Assembly (NCBI RefSeq): GCF_900113435.1
Contig: NZ_FOPG01000004.1
Span: forward strand, 62,001 to 126,000
DNA length: 64,000 nt
Direction of reading: 5' to 3'
From: Sulfitobacter dubius
Lineage (GTDB): Bacteria; Pseudomonadota; Alphaproteobacteria; Rhodobacterales; Rhodobacteraceae
A program made the translations under genes and the position numbers. How positions within the stretch are numbered: position 1 is the stretch's first letter; each line of letters starts with the position of its first letter. The notes beneath the pieces were generated by a model. That model had not been told where the DNA came from, made no database searches, and saw only the letters and a list, made by a program, of their open reading frames with translations. Of the stretch, positions 23,004 to 32,173 are shown one piece after another.

Positions 23004-24878
23004 ATGCAACTGTCGATCCTTCTGGACAAGATGCCCCTGATTACCCGTATAGCAAGGCTGATCCTGATCGGCATGGCTGCCTGGCATCTCTACGTCGCCT
23101 TCGTTGGCCCGCCTAACCCCTATATTATGCGCGGCGTACACGTCGCTCTGGCGCTTCTGCTGATTTTCTTGACGGTGAACCGCAAGGGTCTGCGAAATGA
23201 TGTGCCCAGTTGGTATGATGTGGTCATCGGGCTTATCGCGGCGGGTGCTGCGCTCTATCCTTCGTTCAACCTTAATTACATCACGCAGCGGTTTCTCTAC
23301 GTCGATCCGCTGATGCCGATGGATATCGTGGTGGGGATCACACTTGTGGTTCTGCTGCTTGAGGCCACGCGCCGGATGCTCGGGCCGATGCTGCCCATCA
23401 CCGCCCTGCTGTTTCTCGGCTACGGTCTGGCTTTCACCTCCACCCTACCGTCGGTGATCCTTGAGCAGTTGTTCATGACACCCGAAGGCATCTTCGGCAT
23501 CCCGATCGCGGTTTCGGCAACCTATATGGTGCTCTTTATCCTCTTTGGCTCATTGGTCGAACGGATGGGCGTCGGCCAACTCTTCATGGACTTCGCCGTA
23601 GCACTTACTGGGCGCCAGGTGGGCGGCCCGGCCAAAGTGGCCTGTGTGACCTCCGGCCTCTTCGGCTCTGTTTCCGGCTCTGCCGTGGCAAACGTGATGA
23701 CGACCGGCACCTTCTCTATCCCGCTCATGAAACGCATGGGGTTCAAACCCGCCTTCGCGGGCGCGGTTGAGGCCGTGGCCTCGACAGGCGGTCAGATCAT
23801 GCCGCCCGTTATGGGGGCTGCGGCCTTTGTCATGGCCGAATACCTCGGCGTAGGCTACCTGACGGTCGCGAAATATGCGCTGGCACCCGCGGTTCTGTTC
23901 TATGTCGCGCTCTTCGCGGCGGTCCATTTTGAAGCCAAGCGCAAGGGCATCGGCTCGGTCCCGAAAGAGGATCAAGTGCCGCTGAAAACCGTACTTCTTG
24001 AGCGTGGCCACCTGTTCTTGCCGCTGGCGATTATCGTGGGTGTGCTGATGATGGGCTACTCAGCGCCCTATGCAGCGCTTTGCGGGATCATCTCGGTTGT
24101 GCCGGTTGCGGCCCTGCGCAAGACGACCCGGCATTACGTCACCGTCGACAACATCCTCGAAGCGCTTGAGGGCGGCGCGCGTAACGTGCTGGCGATTGCC
24201 GCGGCCTGTGCCTGTGCGGGCATTGTGGTCGGCGTGATCGACATCACCGGCCTTGGCCTGACCTTCTCGAACTTTGTGATCGAAGCGGCCCAAGACACGC
24301 TGGTCATCGCGCTGTTCCTGTCGATGATTGCGGGCATCATCCTTGGTATGGGGATGCCGACAACACCCGCCTATATCGTGCAGGTCGCCCTGCTGGTTCC
24401 GGCGCTGGTGAAACTGGGCGTTCAGGTCGAAGCGGCGCACCTCTTTGTGTTCTACTTCGCCATCCTGTCGGCCATCACACCCCCCGTCGCCATGGCGGTC
24501 TATGCGGCCAACACCCTGTCGCATGCCAAGATTGTCGAGGCCAGTTGGGCTGCGGTGAAACTCGGTGCCACCGGCTTTATCGTGCCCTTCATGTTCGTCT
24601 ATGAACCGGCGATCCTAATGCAGGGTTCGGTCACGCAGATCACGCTGGTCCTGTTGCAAGCCACCATTGGCGTCATCCTGCTGGCCGCCGCCTTGCAGCG
24701 CTACTACTTTGGCAGACTGTCTAATGTGCTGTCGGTGGTGCTGTTCGGGGCGTCGCTGCTGCTGATCTACCCCGATCTGCGGCTCACCGCGTCGGGGTTG
24801 GTCATCGCGGGCGTTATCCTGGCCTTCCAAAAGGCCAGGAACCCCAGCCCGAAAAACCAAGCGGCCACAAATACTTAA
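23004..24878 (+). CDS. TRAP transporter fused permease (4TM/12TM, TAXI type)
   Basis: The 624-aa protein has multiple membrane segments across its length. It combines a DctQ-like N-terminal part (about residues 15-120) with a DctM-like part (about 120-600). The latter shows MPPVMGAAAFVMAEYLG, the GMGMPTTPAYIVQVALLVPAL region and SAITPPVAMAVYAA, all typical of fused TAXI permeases. With the receptor just upstream it forms a complete sodium- or proton-coupled importer. The next gene, a ThDP enzyme, begins 31 bases downstream, so transport and catabolism appear to be in one transcript. Confidence 0.92.
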   Translation: MQLSILLDKMPLITRIARLILIGMAAWHLYVAFVGPPNPYIMRGVHVALALLLIFLTVNRKGLRNDVPSWYDVVIGLIAAGAALYPSFNLNYITQRFLYVDPLMPMDIVVGITLVVLLLEATRRMLGPMLPITALLFLGYGLAFTSTLPSVILEQLFMTPEGIFGIPIAVSATYMVLFILFGSLVERMGVGQLFMDFAVALTGRQVGGPAKVACVTSGLFGSVSGSAVANVMTTGTFSIPLMKRMGFKPAFAGAVEAVASTGGQIMPPVMGAAAFVMAEYLGVGYLTVAKYALAPAVLFYVALFAAVHFEAKRKGIGSVPKEDQVPLKTVLLERGHLFLPLAIIVGVLMMGYSAPYAALCGIISVVPVAALRKTTRHYVTVDNILEALEGGARNVLAIAAACACAGIVVGVIDITGLGLTFSNFVIEAAQDTLVIALFLSMIAGIILGMGMPTTPAYIVQVALLVPALVKLGVQVEAAHLFVFYFAILSAITPPVAMAVYAANTLSHAKIVEASWAAVKLGATGFIVPFMFVYEPAILMQGSVTQITLVLLQATIGVILLAAALQRYYFGRLSNVLSVVLFGASLLLIYPDLRLTASGLVIAGVILAFQKARNPSPKNQAATNT

Positions 24879-24909
24879 ATTTTAGATCGAACGAAACGGA
24901 GCCTTCTCC

Positions 24910-26616
24910 ATGCTGCAAAAAACTTCCCTCAAGGCGCGGACCGGCGGACAGGTCCTTGTGGATCAACTGCTGATCCACGGTGCAGACACCGGCTATTGCG
25001 TGCCCGGCGAAAGCTACCTTGAGGTGCTGGATGCGCTGCATGACGTGCAGGACCGCTTCACCCTCATCAACGCGCGGCACGAAGCCGGGGCCGCCAATAT
25101 GGCCGAGACCTATGGCAAGCTGACCGGCACCCCCGGCATCTGCATGGTCACCCGCGGCCCCGGAGCCTGCCACGCGGCGATCGGCGTGCATATCGCGCAA
25201 CAAGACAGCACGCCGATGATCCTGCTCGTGGGCCAGATCGCCCGCGACACCACCGACCGCGAAGCGTTTCAAGAAGTCGACTACCGCGCCATGTTCGGCC
25301 CCATCGCGAAATGGGCCACGCAGATCGACGACCCGGCGCGGGTGCCGGAATATATGGCCCGCGCCTTTCGCGTGGCAACCTCGGGCCGCCCCGGCCCGGT
25401 GGTGATCTCCCTGCCCGAGGACATGCTGACCGAGGTGGTTTCCGTGGCCGATGCCCGGCCCTATACGGCCACCCATGCGGGACTGTCGCCCGATAGCCTC
25501 GACATGCTCAAGACCGAGATCGCGCAGGCCGAACGGCCCCTGCTGCTGCTCGGCGGCTCTGGCTGGTCGGATGAGAGTGCCGCGGCCATCACGCGCTTTG
25601 CCGAGGCCAACAAGATCCCCGTCACCACGTCCTTCCGGCGGCAAGACATCGTGAACAACCTCTCGCCTGTCTATGCAGGCGATTTCGGCACCTCCACCGC
25701 GCCCAGCCTCTACGCGCATCAACGCGACGCGGATCTGCTCGTGGTGATCGGCGCGCGTTTGGGGGAGATGACGACCAAGACCTACACCACCATGCAATCG
25801 CCCAACCCCGACACGCGGCTGGTGCATCTTTATCCCGACGCGGATGAGATCGGGAGAGTCTATTCGCCAGATCTGGGCATTGCCGCAGCACCCGTTTCAG
25901 TCGCTGCCGCCTTGGACGGTGTCGATCTAGGCCGAGCAGACACATGGAACGATTGGTGCGAGAAACTTCACGCCGATTATCTGACGGACACCGAAGCGCC
26001 CAATGGCGGGGAATGGGACCTCGACATGGGGGTGGCCCTTGCGCAACTGCGCGATGAGCTGCCCGACGACGTGGTGGTCACGCTCGACGCGGGCAACCAC
26101 ACCGGCTGGGCGCAGCGGTTCCTGCGCTTTGGCCGCCCAGGCCGGATCGTCGGCTCGACCTGTGGCGCGATGGGCTATTCCGTGCCCGCCGCTGTCGCAG
26201 CCTCGATCGCGGAGCCGGAGCGTCTGACGCTCTCCTTCGTCGGCGATGGTGGCTTTATGATGAGCGGCAATGAATTGGCCACCGCCGCGCAATATGGCGG
26301 GCGGCCCATTGTTCTGCTGTTCAACAACGGTATCTACGGCACCATCCGCATGCACCAAGAACGCGACCACCCCGAACGGATCTCGGGCACTACGCTGCAG
26401 AACCAAGATTTCGTCAAGATGGCCGAGGGGCTGGGCGCTTACGCTGAACGGGTGACCAAGACGGAAGATTTCGCCGCCGCCTTCACCCGCGCCCGCGAAA
26501 GTGGCCGCCCGGCGCTGATCGAATTGGTGACCGACCCTGAGCAGATCTCGACCCGCACCACGATCAGCAAGCTGCGCGCGGCGGCCCAGAATAAAGTCGA
26601 CGCCGACCAGCGCTAA
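24910..26616 (+). CDS. Thiamine-diphosphate-dependent enzyme (acetolactate-synthase/benzoylformate-decarboxylase superfamily)
   Basis: The 568-aa protein shows the three-domain ThDP architecture. Catalytic Glu is in NARHEAGAANMAETYG (about residues 53-68). A central domain holds the GGSGWSDESA stretch. The C-terminal ThDP-Mg motif is GDGGFMMSGNELATAAQYGG followed by LLFNNGIYG. No acetolactate synthase small subunit is nearby, so a biosynthetic role is unlikely. In this setting it may decarboxylate or carboligate a 2-keto acid made by the adjacent FAD-linked dehydrogenase. Substrate unknown. Confidence 0.85.
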   Translation: MLQKTSLKARTGGQVLVDQLLIHGADTGYCVPGESYLEVLDALHDVQDRFTLINARHEAGAANMAETYGKLTGTPGICMVTRGPGACHAAIGVHIAQQDSTPMILLVGQIARDTTDREAFQEVDYRAMFGPIAKWATQIDDPARVPEYMARAFRVATSGRPGPVVISLPEDMLTEVVSVADARPYTATHAGLSPDSLDMLKTEIAQAERPLLLLGGSGWSDESAAAITRFAEANKIPVTTSFRRQDIVNNLSPVYAGDFGTSTAPSLYAHQRDADLLVVIGARLGEMTTKTYTTMQSPNPDTRLVHLYPDADEIGRVYSPDLGIAAAPVSVAAALDGVDLGRADTWNDWCEKLHADYLTDTEAPNGGEWDLDMGVALAQLRDELPDDVVVTLDAGNHTGWAQRFLRFGRPGRIVGSTCGAMGYSVPAAVAASIAEPERLTLSFVGDGGFMMSGNELATAAQYGGRPIVLLFNNGIYGTIRMHQERDHPERISGTTLQNQDFVKMAEGLGAYAERVTKTEDFAAAFTRARESGRPALIELVTDPEQISTRTTISKLRAAAQNKVDADQR

Positions 26617-26628
26617 AGGATGACCCAG

Positions 26629-28077
26629 ATGACCACTCTCACCGCGCCGCGCCGCGCGCCCGAAACCGACGGGCAAGACCATAGCGCCCTGCTCGACGAT
26701 CTGTGCCAAGCCATCGGCGCCGCCCATGTCGTGACCGACGCCAAGGATTTCGACGCGCGGCTGATCGAAGATCGCGGGCTCCGGCGCGGCACGGCGCTGG
26801 CCCTCATCCGCCCCGGCTCCACCGAGGAGGTCGCCGCCTGCATGCGCCTGTGCCATACAGCCAAGGTGCCGGTCACACCGCAGGGCGGCAACACCGGCCT
26901 TGCGGGGGGCGGCGTGCCGGACGGCGGTATCATCCTCACGACTGGACGGCTGAACCGTATCCGCGCGGTCGATCCGACCAATGCAACGATGACGGTTGAG
27001 GCGGGCTGCATCCTCGCCAATATCCAAGCGGCGGCGGATGAGGTCGACGCGCTCTTCCCGCTCTCGCTTGCCTCCGAAGGCTCCTGCCAGATCGGCGGCA
27101 ACCTTTCGACCAACGCGGGCGGGACGGCGGTGCTGCGCTATGGCAATACCCGCGATCTGGTGCTCGGGATCGAAGCAGTGTTGCCCGATGGCCGGGTGCT
27201 GAATGATCTGAACGGCCTGCGGAAAAACAACACTGGCTTTGACCTCAAACACCTCTTTATCGGCGCCGAAGGCACGCTTGGCATCATCACGGCGGCGGTG
27301 ATCAAGCTCTTTCCCAAACCCACCGCCCGTGCCACCGCGCTGGTGGCCTGCACCGGTCCCGAGCCCGCGCTGGCGCTTTATGCGCGGATGCGCGGCCAGA
27401 CCGCCGACACGCTTTCGACATTCGAGTATATCGACCGGCTGGGCCTGCAAATGGTGATCGACCACGCGCCCGGCTGTAGCGATCCAATGGCCGAGGCGCA
27501 TCCCGCCTATTGCCTGATCGAACTCACCGGCAATGGCGGGCAGACAGACTTCGACGCCCGGCTGGAAGCCGCATTGGAAGCGGCTTTCGAGGCAGAAGAG
27601 ATCATCGACGCCGTGATCGGTGCATCGGAAGCGCAAAAAGACGCGCTTTGGGCGCTGCGAGAGAACCTGTCAGAGGCGCAGAAACCCGAAGGCGCGTCGA
27701 TCAAACATGACGTTTCCGTCCCGGTGTCCCGCGTGGCGGATTTCATCCGCGAGGCGACCCAAGCCTGCATGGACCACATGCCCGGCCTGCGGCCCTGCCC
27801 CTTTGGCCATTTTGGCGACGGCAACCTGCATTTCAACCTGTCGCGTCCGGTGGATATGGCGGATGCGACGTTCCTTGCCGAATACGGTGCCTTCAACCGG
27901 ATCGTGCATGATATCGTGCACCAGATGGGCGGCTCATTCTCAGCCGAGCATGGCATTGGCACCTTCAAACGGGCCGAGCTGCGCCGCTACAAGGACCCGG
28001 TCGCGCTGGAGTTGATGGAGCAGATCAAAGCCGCCCTCGACCCGGGCCATTTGATGAACCCTGGCAAGGTGCTTTGA
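26629..28077 (+). CDS. FAD-linked D-2-hydroxyacid dehydrogenase (GlcD/D2HGDH family)
   Basis: About 482 aa from ATG 26629, which lies eight bases after AAAGGA; ATG 26620 sits on top of that signal and is less likely. The PCMH-type FAD domain shows VTPQGGNTGLAGGGVPDGG and the SEGSCQIGGNLSTNAGG and RYGNTRDLVLG stretches. The C-terminal substrate domain has FGHFGDGNLHFN with the conserved histidines and SAEHGIG. Relatives oxidise D-lactate, glycolate or D-2-hydroxyglutarate, passing electrons to a quinone or ETF. It follows the ThDP gene closely, suggesting hydroxyacid to keto acid to ThDP step. It is convergent with an SDR only 4 bases away. Confidence 0.88.
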   Translation: MTTLTAPRRAPETDGQDHSALLDDLCQAIGAAHVVTDAKDFDARLIEDRGLRRGTALALIRPGSTEEVAACMRLCHTAKVPVTPQGGNTGLAGGGVPDGGIILTTGRLNRIRAVDPTNATMTVEAGCILANIQAAADEVDALFPLSLASEGSCQIGGNLSTNAGGTAVLRYGNTRDLVLGIEAVLPDGRVLNDLNGLRKNNTGFDLKHLFIGAEGTLGIITAAVIKLFPKPTARATALVACTGPEPALALYARMRGQTADTLSTFEYIDRLGLQMVIDHAPGCSDPMAEAHPAYCLIELTGNGGQTDFDARLEAALEAAFEAEEIIDAVIGASEAQKDALWALRENLSEAQKPEGASIKHDVSVPVSRVADFIREATQACMDHMPGLRPCPFGHFGDGNLHFNLSRPVDMADATFLAEYGAFNRIVHDIVHQMGGSFSAEHGIGTFKRAELRRYKDPVALELMEQIKAALDPGHLMNPGKVL

Positions 28078-28081
28078 CAGC

Positions 28082-28828
28082 TTAACCGCGCCCCGCGAAG
28101 GGCATTTTGGTGGCCATCACGGTGACGAACATGGCGTTGGAGTCGAGCGACAGCTTCGCCATGTATGACAGCGTTTCGGCCACGTCGTTCACATCCATGC
28201 GCGGCTCTGACATGCGGGTGCCGTTGGGCTGCAGGATGCCATCCGCCATCCGCTCGGTCATCTCGCTCGCCGCATTGCCGATGTCGATCTGTCCGCAGGC
28301 GATGTCATGCGCCCGCCCGTCGAGCGACAGCGCACGGGTCAACCCGGTGATCGCATGTTTCGTCGCCGTATAGGGCACCGAGAGGGGGCGCGGCACATGG
28401 GCGCTGATCGAGCCGTTGTTGATGATCCGCCCGCCTTTCGGGCTTTGGCGTTTCATCAAGGCGAAGGCCGCGCGGGCGCAGAGGAAAGAGCCGGTCAGAT
28501 TGGTCGCGACGATGTCGTTCCACTCCGCGACGCTCAAGCCGTCCACCTCAACCGCCGGACCATTGCGCCCGGCATTGTTGAACAGCAAGTCCAGCCGGCC
28601 AAAGGTCGTCTCTACCCGGTCGAAAAGCGCGTCGACCTCCGCCTCGACGCCCACATCGGCAGCCACGGCGATATGCCCCTGCCCATCGAGCGTCGCGCAG
28701 GCCGCATCTATCTTATCCTGCCGCCGCCCCGTCAGAACGAGAGTGAAACCGTCCTTCGCCAAACGCTGCGCACAGGCAAGGCCCACCCCGCTTCCGGCCC
28801 CTGTTATCAGAGCAATCTTTTGATCCAT
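28082..28828 (-). CDS. SDR-family oxidoreductase
   Basis: A classical SDR of 248 aa with the TGAGSGVGLACAQRL cofactor loop, NNAGRNGP, and YTATKHA with catalytic Tyr and Lys. The C-terminal portion (DVAETLSYMAKLSLDSNAMFVTVMATKMPF) matches a subgroup common in alphaproteobacterial catabolic clusters. It converges on the FAD dehydrogenase gene and is divergent from a TetR gene. It may reduce an aldehyde or ketone produced in the island. The substrate cannot be deduced. Confidence 0.85.
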   Translation of the reverse strand: MDQKIALITGAGSGVGLACAQRLAKDGFTLVLTGRRQDKIDAACATLDGQGHIAVAADVGVEAEVDALFDRVETTFGRLDLLFNNAGRNGPAVEVDGLSVAEWNDIVATNLTGSFLCARAAFALMKRQSPKGGRIINNGSISAHVPRPLSVPYTATKHAITGLTRALSLDGRAHDIACGQIDIGNAASEMTERMADGILQPNGTRMSEPRMDVNDVAETLSYMAKLSLDSNAMFVTVMATKMPFAGRG

Positions 28829-28961
28829 CCTACTATCCCATTCCTTTCTTTTGCCCTTCGGGCCCTTGAGGAAAACCTAATATATAAGACTACGCGGGGA
28901 TAGGATTTTTCACCATTGCCCAATCTTTATCAGACCGCGCCTCACATTCGCGTGAGCACAC

Positions 28962-28976
28962 TAGACGACCGGTCTA
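28962..28976. promoter_or_regulatory. Inverted repeat TAGAC-N5-GTCTA upstream of tetR (predicted autoregulatory operator)
   Basis: TAGAC (28962-28966) and GTCTA (28972-28976) are exact reverse complements with a GACCG spacer, ending 11 bases before the tetR ATG at 28988. The symmetry and position are typical for a TetR-family operator. It resembles TAGACC-type sites known for regulators of electrophile-reducing enzymes (comparison from memory). Confidence 0.6.
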
Positions 28977-28987
28977 TTATTTCATAG

Positions 28988-29608
28988 ATGCCCCTCATGA
29001 CAGAGGCAAAGAAATCAGATCAGACGCGGCAACGCATTTTAGACAGCGGACGTAGCCTCGTGCTGCGGCACGGGTTCTCTGGCGTTGGCCTGTCGCGCAT
29101 TCTGAGCGAAAGCGGCGTGCCCAAGGGCTCGTTCTACTACTACTTCGCGTCGAAAGAGGCTTTTGGCACCGCGATGTTGGCCGACTACGTCGAGGCCTAT
29201 CTCGCCCGTGTCGATGCGCTGATTGCAGCCCCGGGAACGGCGGGCGACAAGCTCGACAGTTTCTGGGATGCATGGCTCAGCCAATCCAGCGCCCCGGGGA
29301 TCGCCAGCGCTTGTTTGGTGGTGAAACTCGGATCCGAGGTCGCCGACCTGTCGGAGACGATGCGCGAAACGCTGGATAAGGGTGTCGATGCGCTGGTCGC
29401 CCGGATTGCCCAACTGCTGCGTCAAGGCGCAGAGGATGGGACCGTTCGTGCGCTCGAAGCGCCTGAGACCACCGCCCGCATGCTTTATGCCAAATGGCTC
29501 GGCGCTGCGGTGCTGGCCAAACTGGCACGCAGCGATGCGCCGCTGCGCATGGCGCGCGCTGAAACCTCTGCTCAACTCTCCCCCACCGGGGACCAATTCC
29601 CAACCTGA
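28988..29608 (+). CDS. TetR-family transcriptional regulator
   Basis: The 206-aa protein has the TetR HTH near the N-terminus (TRQRILDSGRSLVLRHGFSGVGLSRILSESG split around residues 12-45, then KGSFYYYFASKEAF). A C-terminal ligand domain follows. ATG 28988 or 28997 are both possible; neither has a strong SD. It precedes an MDR oxidoreductase gene by 11 bases and is probably co-transcribed with it. A palindromic operator lies just upstream. It likely represses this pair in response to a reactive carbonyl or quinone (inference). Confidence 0.9.
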   Translation: MPLMTEAKKSDQTRQRILDSGRSLVLRHGFSGVGLSRILSESGVPKGSFYYYFASKEAFGTAMLADYVEAYLARVDALIAAPGTAGDKLDSFWDAWLSQSSAPGIASACLVVKLGSEVADLSETMRETLDKGVDALVARIAQLLRQGAEDGTVRALEAPETTARMLYAKWLGAAVLAKLARSDAPLRMARAETSAQLSPTGDQFPT

Positions 29609-29619
29609 AAGGAAACAGC

Positions 29620-30600
29620 ATGTTCGCTGCCATCCACGACACCTTCGGCGAGCCCGCCGAGGTTCTGACCACCCGCGAAACCGACAAGCCCGCGCCTGCT
29701 GCGGGTGAGGCGCTGCTGCGCATGGTGCTGTCGCCCATCCACAACCACGACCTTTGGACCGTGCGCGGCAACTATGGCTACAAGCCCGAACTGCCCGGCG
29801 CCATCGGCGGCTCCGAAGCGCTTGGCATCGTCGAGGCTGTGGGCGAAGGCGTTGACGAAGCACTGATCGGCAAGCGGGTCACCGCGGCCGGGTTCCACGG
29901 CGCATGGGCCGAGTATTTCACCGCCCCCGCCGCGGGCCTGCTGCCCCTGCCCGAGGCGATCTCGGACGAGGCCGGTGCGCAGTTGATCGCTATGCCCTTC
30001 AGCGCCCTGTCCCTGTTGGAAACCCTCAAGGTCGGCGAAGGCGATTGGCTGATCCAAACCGCCGCCAATGGCGCGGTCGGCAAGATCATGGTCGGTCTGG
30101 CCAAGGCACGCGGCGTCAACCTGCTGAACCTCGTTCGCCGCGAAGGCGCCGCCGAGGAACTGCGCGAGACGGGCGCGGAAAACGTTCTCTCCACCGATGA
30201 TGCGGATTGGCAAAGCAAAGCGCGCGAGCTGATCGGCAAAGAGGGCGCGGTTTCGGCCATCGACTCGGTCGGCGGCGAATTGGGCGGCCAACTTGTCGAG
30301 CTTCTGGGCAAAGATGGTGAATTGATCGTCTTCGGTACGGCGACCGGCCAGCCCCTCACCATGTCTTCGGGCGAACTGATTATGAAACACATCACCGTCA
30401 AAGGCTTCTGGGGCTCGCGCGTTAGCGGCGATATGCCACCTGAAACTCGTGTGCGTCTGATCGGTGAGCTGGTGCAACTGGCGGCCAAGGGCCAGCTTCC
30501 GCTCGACACTGGCGGCATCTACCCGTTGGCAGAGGTAACCGAAGCAATGAATGCAGCGCTAACCACTGGCCGTGGTGGCAAGGTTATGTTGCGCCCATAA
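29620..30600 (+). CDS. Zinc-independent MDR-superfamily oxidoreductase (quinone/enone reductase-like)
   Basis: The 326-aa medium-chain dehydrogenase/reductase lacks the catalytic and structural zinc cysteines. Its N-terminal GroES-like domain carries PIHNHDLWTVRGNYGYKP. The NADPH-binding region is QTAANGAVGKIMVGLAKARGVN in place of the canonical AxxGGVG. Relatives reduce quinones, enones or acrylyl-type compounds. It is partnered with the TetR gene upstream. A strong hairpin follows the stop. Confidence 0.85.
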   Translation: MFAAIHDTFGEPAEVLTTRETDKPAPAAGEALLRMVLSPIHNHDLWTVRGNYGYKPELPGAIGGSEALGIVEAVGEGVDEALIGKRVTAAGFHGAWAEYFTAPAAGLLPLPEAISDEAGAQLIAMPFSALSLLETLKVGEGDWLIQTAANGAVGKIMVGLAKARGVNLLNLVRREGAAEELRETGAENVLSTDDADWQSKARELIGKEGAVSAIDSVGGELGGQLVELLGKDGELIVFGTATGQPLTMSSGELIMKHITVKGFWGSRVSGDMPPETRVRLIGELVQLAAKGQLPLDTGGIYPLAEVTEAMNAALTTGRGGKVMLRP

Positions 30601-30616
30601 TTGGCATCTGACTCTT

Positions 30617-30647
30617 GGCGGCGGCCCTGCGGATTGGGGCCGCCGCC
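30617..30647 (+). terminator. GC-rich hairpin after the MDR gene
   Basis: GGCGGCGGCC (30617-30626) pairs perfectly with GGCCGCCGCC (30638-30647) around an 11-base loop, 16 bases after the stop. The following bases are C/T-rich but not a clean T-run. Confidence 0.6.
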
Positions 30648-30701
30648 CCTCGTTCGGCTTTAAATTTCGAAGTGCTTAAAAATAGTTCGCCTCAGGAATA
30701 T

Positions 30702-30722
30702 TTTGCCGTTTAGTTAGGCAAA
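30702..30722. promoter_or_regulatory. Inverted repeat upstream of the urease operon
   Basis: TTTGCC (30702-30707) and GGCAAA (30717-30722) form an exact 6-bp dyad with a 9-base spacer in the gap before ureD. Position is suitable for an operator controlling urease, for example by a nitrogen or metal regulator. The arms are short, so chance occurrence is possible. Confidence 0.3.
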
Positions 30723-30789
30723 TTCGCCGGTCAGGCGCTCAGAAACTGCCCAAACGGTGACTCTCTCCCGTCTCTGTGTTGATTAAAAA

Positions 30790-31662
30790 GTGACCAGAAT
30801 TCCTGCGGGCGGAGCCACTCCTATCCTCGTTGAAGCCACCATAAACACGCCATGCGCTGCACCCGTGCAACCGCGCGCCATTGGCGCGGCGATGGTTTCG
30901 GCCAAAGCCTCGCGGGGCCGATCTACGCTTAGCGATCTCCGTCAATCCGGCGCGATGAAACTGCTCTTTCCACGCCCTGACGGAGAGGCATTGCAAGCAA
31001 TCGTCATCAATTCCGCAGGCGGGATCACGGGGGGCGATGTCTTTGCCCTCAATGCATACGCCGAAAAGAATGCAATGCTCAGCCTCACGACCCAAGCGGC
31101 CGAACGCGCCTATCGCGCGCAGCCGGGTCAGGTGGCCAGCGTCCGCAATAGTGTCACTGTAGAACCCGGTGGAACACTGCATTGGCTGCCTCAAGAGACA
31201 ATTCTTTACGACGGCTGCGCGCTGCGGCGAAGCCTCTGTGTCGACCTTGCCCATGATGCCTCTCTGCTGCTGGTCGAACCGCTGGTCTTTGGCCGCGCCG
31301 CCATGGGCGAAGCCCTGCACGACGCCAATTTCCGGGACCGGATTGAGATCACCCGCGCGGGCCAGCCGCTATTCCTTGATGCGATGACCTTGCATGGCGA
31401 CGTGACCAAGCATCTTGCCGCAGCGCATATCGCAGCGGGCGCAGGTGCTTTGGCCACGTTGATCTATGTCGCCCCCGATGCCGAAGCGCGGCTGGCACGG
31501 CTGCGTGCCGCGCTGCCCGAAAGCGCCGGGGCCAGCCTGATCGGCCCTGACTTGCTGATCGCGCGTATCCTTGCCCACGACAGCTTCGACCTCCGCCAAT
31601 CGCTCGTGCCCATCCTGCGCGACCTTAGCGGTGACACCCTTCCCAGATCATGGATGACCTGA
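30790..31662 (+). CDS. ureD: Urease accessory protein UreD
   Basis: UreD (UreH) binds apo-urease and, with UreF and UreG, helps carbamylate the active-site lysine and deliver nickel. The 290-aa protein has the family's [21 protein letters not shown] and [14 protein letters not shown] blocks and FGRAAMGE. The frame opens at GTG 30790 without a clear ribosome site, and no upstream ATG exists, so the start is moderately certain. It is the first gene of ureDA-orf65-BCEFG. An inverted repeat at 30702-30722 lies upstream. Confidence 0.93.
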   Translation: MTRIPAGGATPILVEATINTPCAAPVQPRAIGAAMVSAKASRGRSTLSDLRQSGAMKLLFPRPDGEALQAIVINSAGGITGGDVFALNAYAEKNAMLSLTTQAAERAYRAQPGQVASVRNSVTVEPGGTLHWLPQETILYDGCALRRSLCVDLAHDASLLLVEPLVFGRAAMGEALHDANFRDRIEITRAGQPLFLDAMTLHGDVTKHLAAAHIAAGAGALATLIYVAPDAEARLARLRAALPESAGASLIGPDLLIARILAHDSFDLRQSLVPILRDLSGDTLPRSWMT

Positions 31663-31663
31663 C

Positions 31664-31966
31664 GTGCAACTGACCCCGAGAGAAAAAGACAAATTGCTGA
31701 TCTCAATGGCCGCCGAAGTGGCGCGCAAGCGCCTAGCGCGGGGGGTCAAGCTGAACCACCCCGAAGCAATCGCCTTAATCACCGACGCAGTGGTCGAAGG
31801 CGCGCGCGATGGGCGCAGCGTGGCCGATATGATGCAGGCCGGCGCCCATGTGATCACCCGCGAAGACTGTATGGAAGGGGTGTCTGAGATGATCCCGGAA
31901 GTGCAGGTTGAGGCGACATTCCCCGACGGGACCAAGCTCGTCACCGTTCACAACCCCATTAGATAA
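31664..31966 (+). CDS. ureA: Urease gamma subunit
   Basis: A 100-aa UreA, the normal length for a separate gamma subunit. It begins [20 protein letters not shown] (GTG start at 31664) and contains [11 protein letters not shown] and ends [13 protein letters not shown], all highly conserved. It follows ureD by one base. Confidence 0.97.
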   Translation: MQLTPREKDKLLISMAAEVARKRLARGVKLNHPEAIALITDAVVEGARDGRSVADMMQAGAHVITREDCMEGVSEMIPEVQVEATFPDGTKLVTVHNPIR

Positions 31967-31975
31967 GGACATATC

Positions 31976-32173
31976 ATGCCCCGTTTCGCCCCCCTTCTCG
32001 CCCTCCCGTTGATGTCCTGCGCTATGGCGGCCTTTGCCCATTCTGCCCCCCTGCCGCACAGCCACGGGGCCGAGGCGGAAACATCGCCGAGCATGTATGC
32101 CGTCGCCGGTCTGGCCTTTGTTTTGTCGGGTTTAATTGCCTTCTCTCGACGCTTGAAAACGGCCAAAGCATGA
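31976..32173 (+). CDS. 65-aa histidine-containing membrane microprotein within the urease operon
   Basis: This small frame has AAGGA seven bases before ATG 31976 and overlaps ureB by 4 bases. That is strong evidence of translation within the operon. The peptide has a signal sequence ending near AFAHS, a short His-bearing linker ([12 protein letters not shown], residues 22-33), one TM helix (about 39-57) and a basic tail (RRLKTAK). It does not match a standard urease subunit. Its arrangement parallels the 52-aa peptide at 2889-3047 and the N-terminus of UreJ/HupE permeases. A role in periplasmic nickel handling is inferred, not shown; it could also be a relic of ureJ. Confidence 0.75.
   Translation: MPRFAPLLALPLMSCAMAAFAHSAPLPHSHGAEAETSPSMYAVAGLAFVLSGLIAFSRRLKTAKA

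Noticed and set aside
25927..27636. 569-codon minus-strand open frame over the ThDP and FAD dehydrogenase genes
   Set aside because: Antisense shadow of two recognisable enzymes; no motif and no ribosome-binding context.
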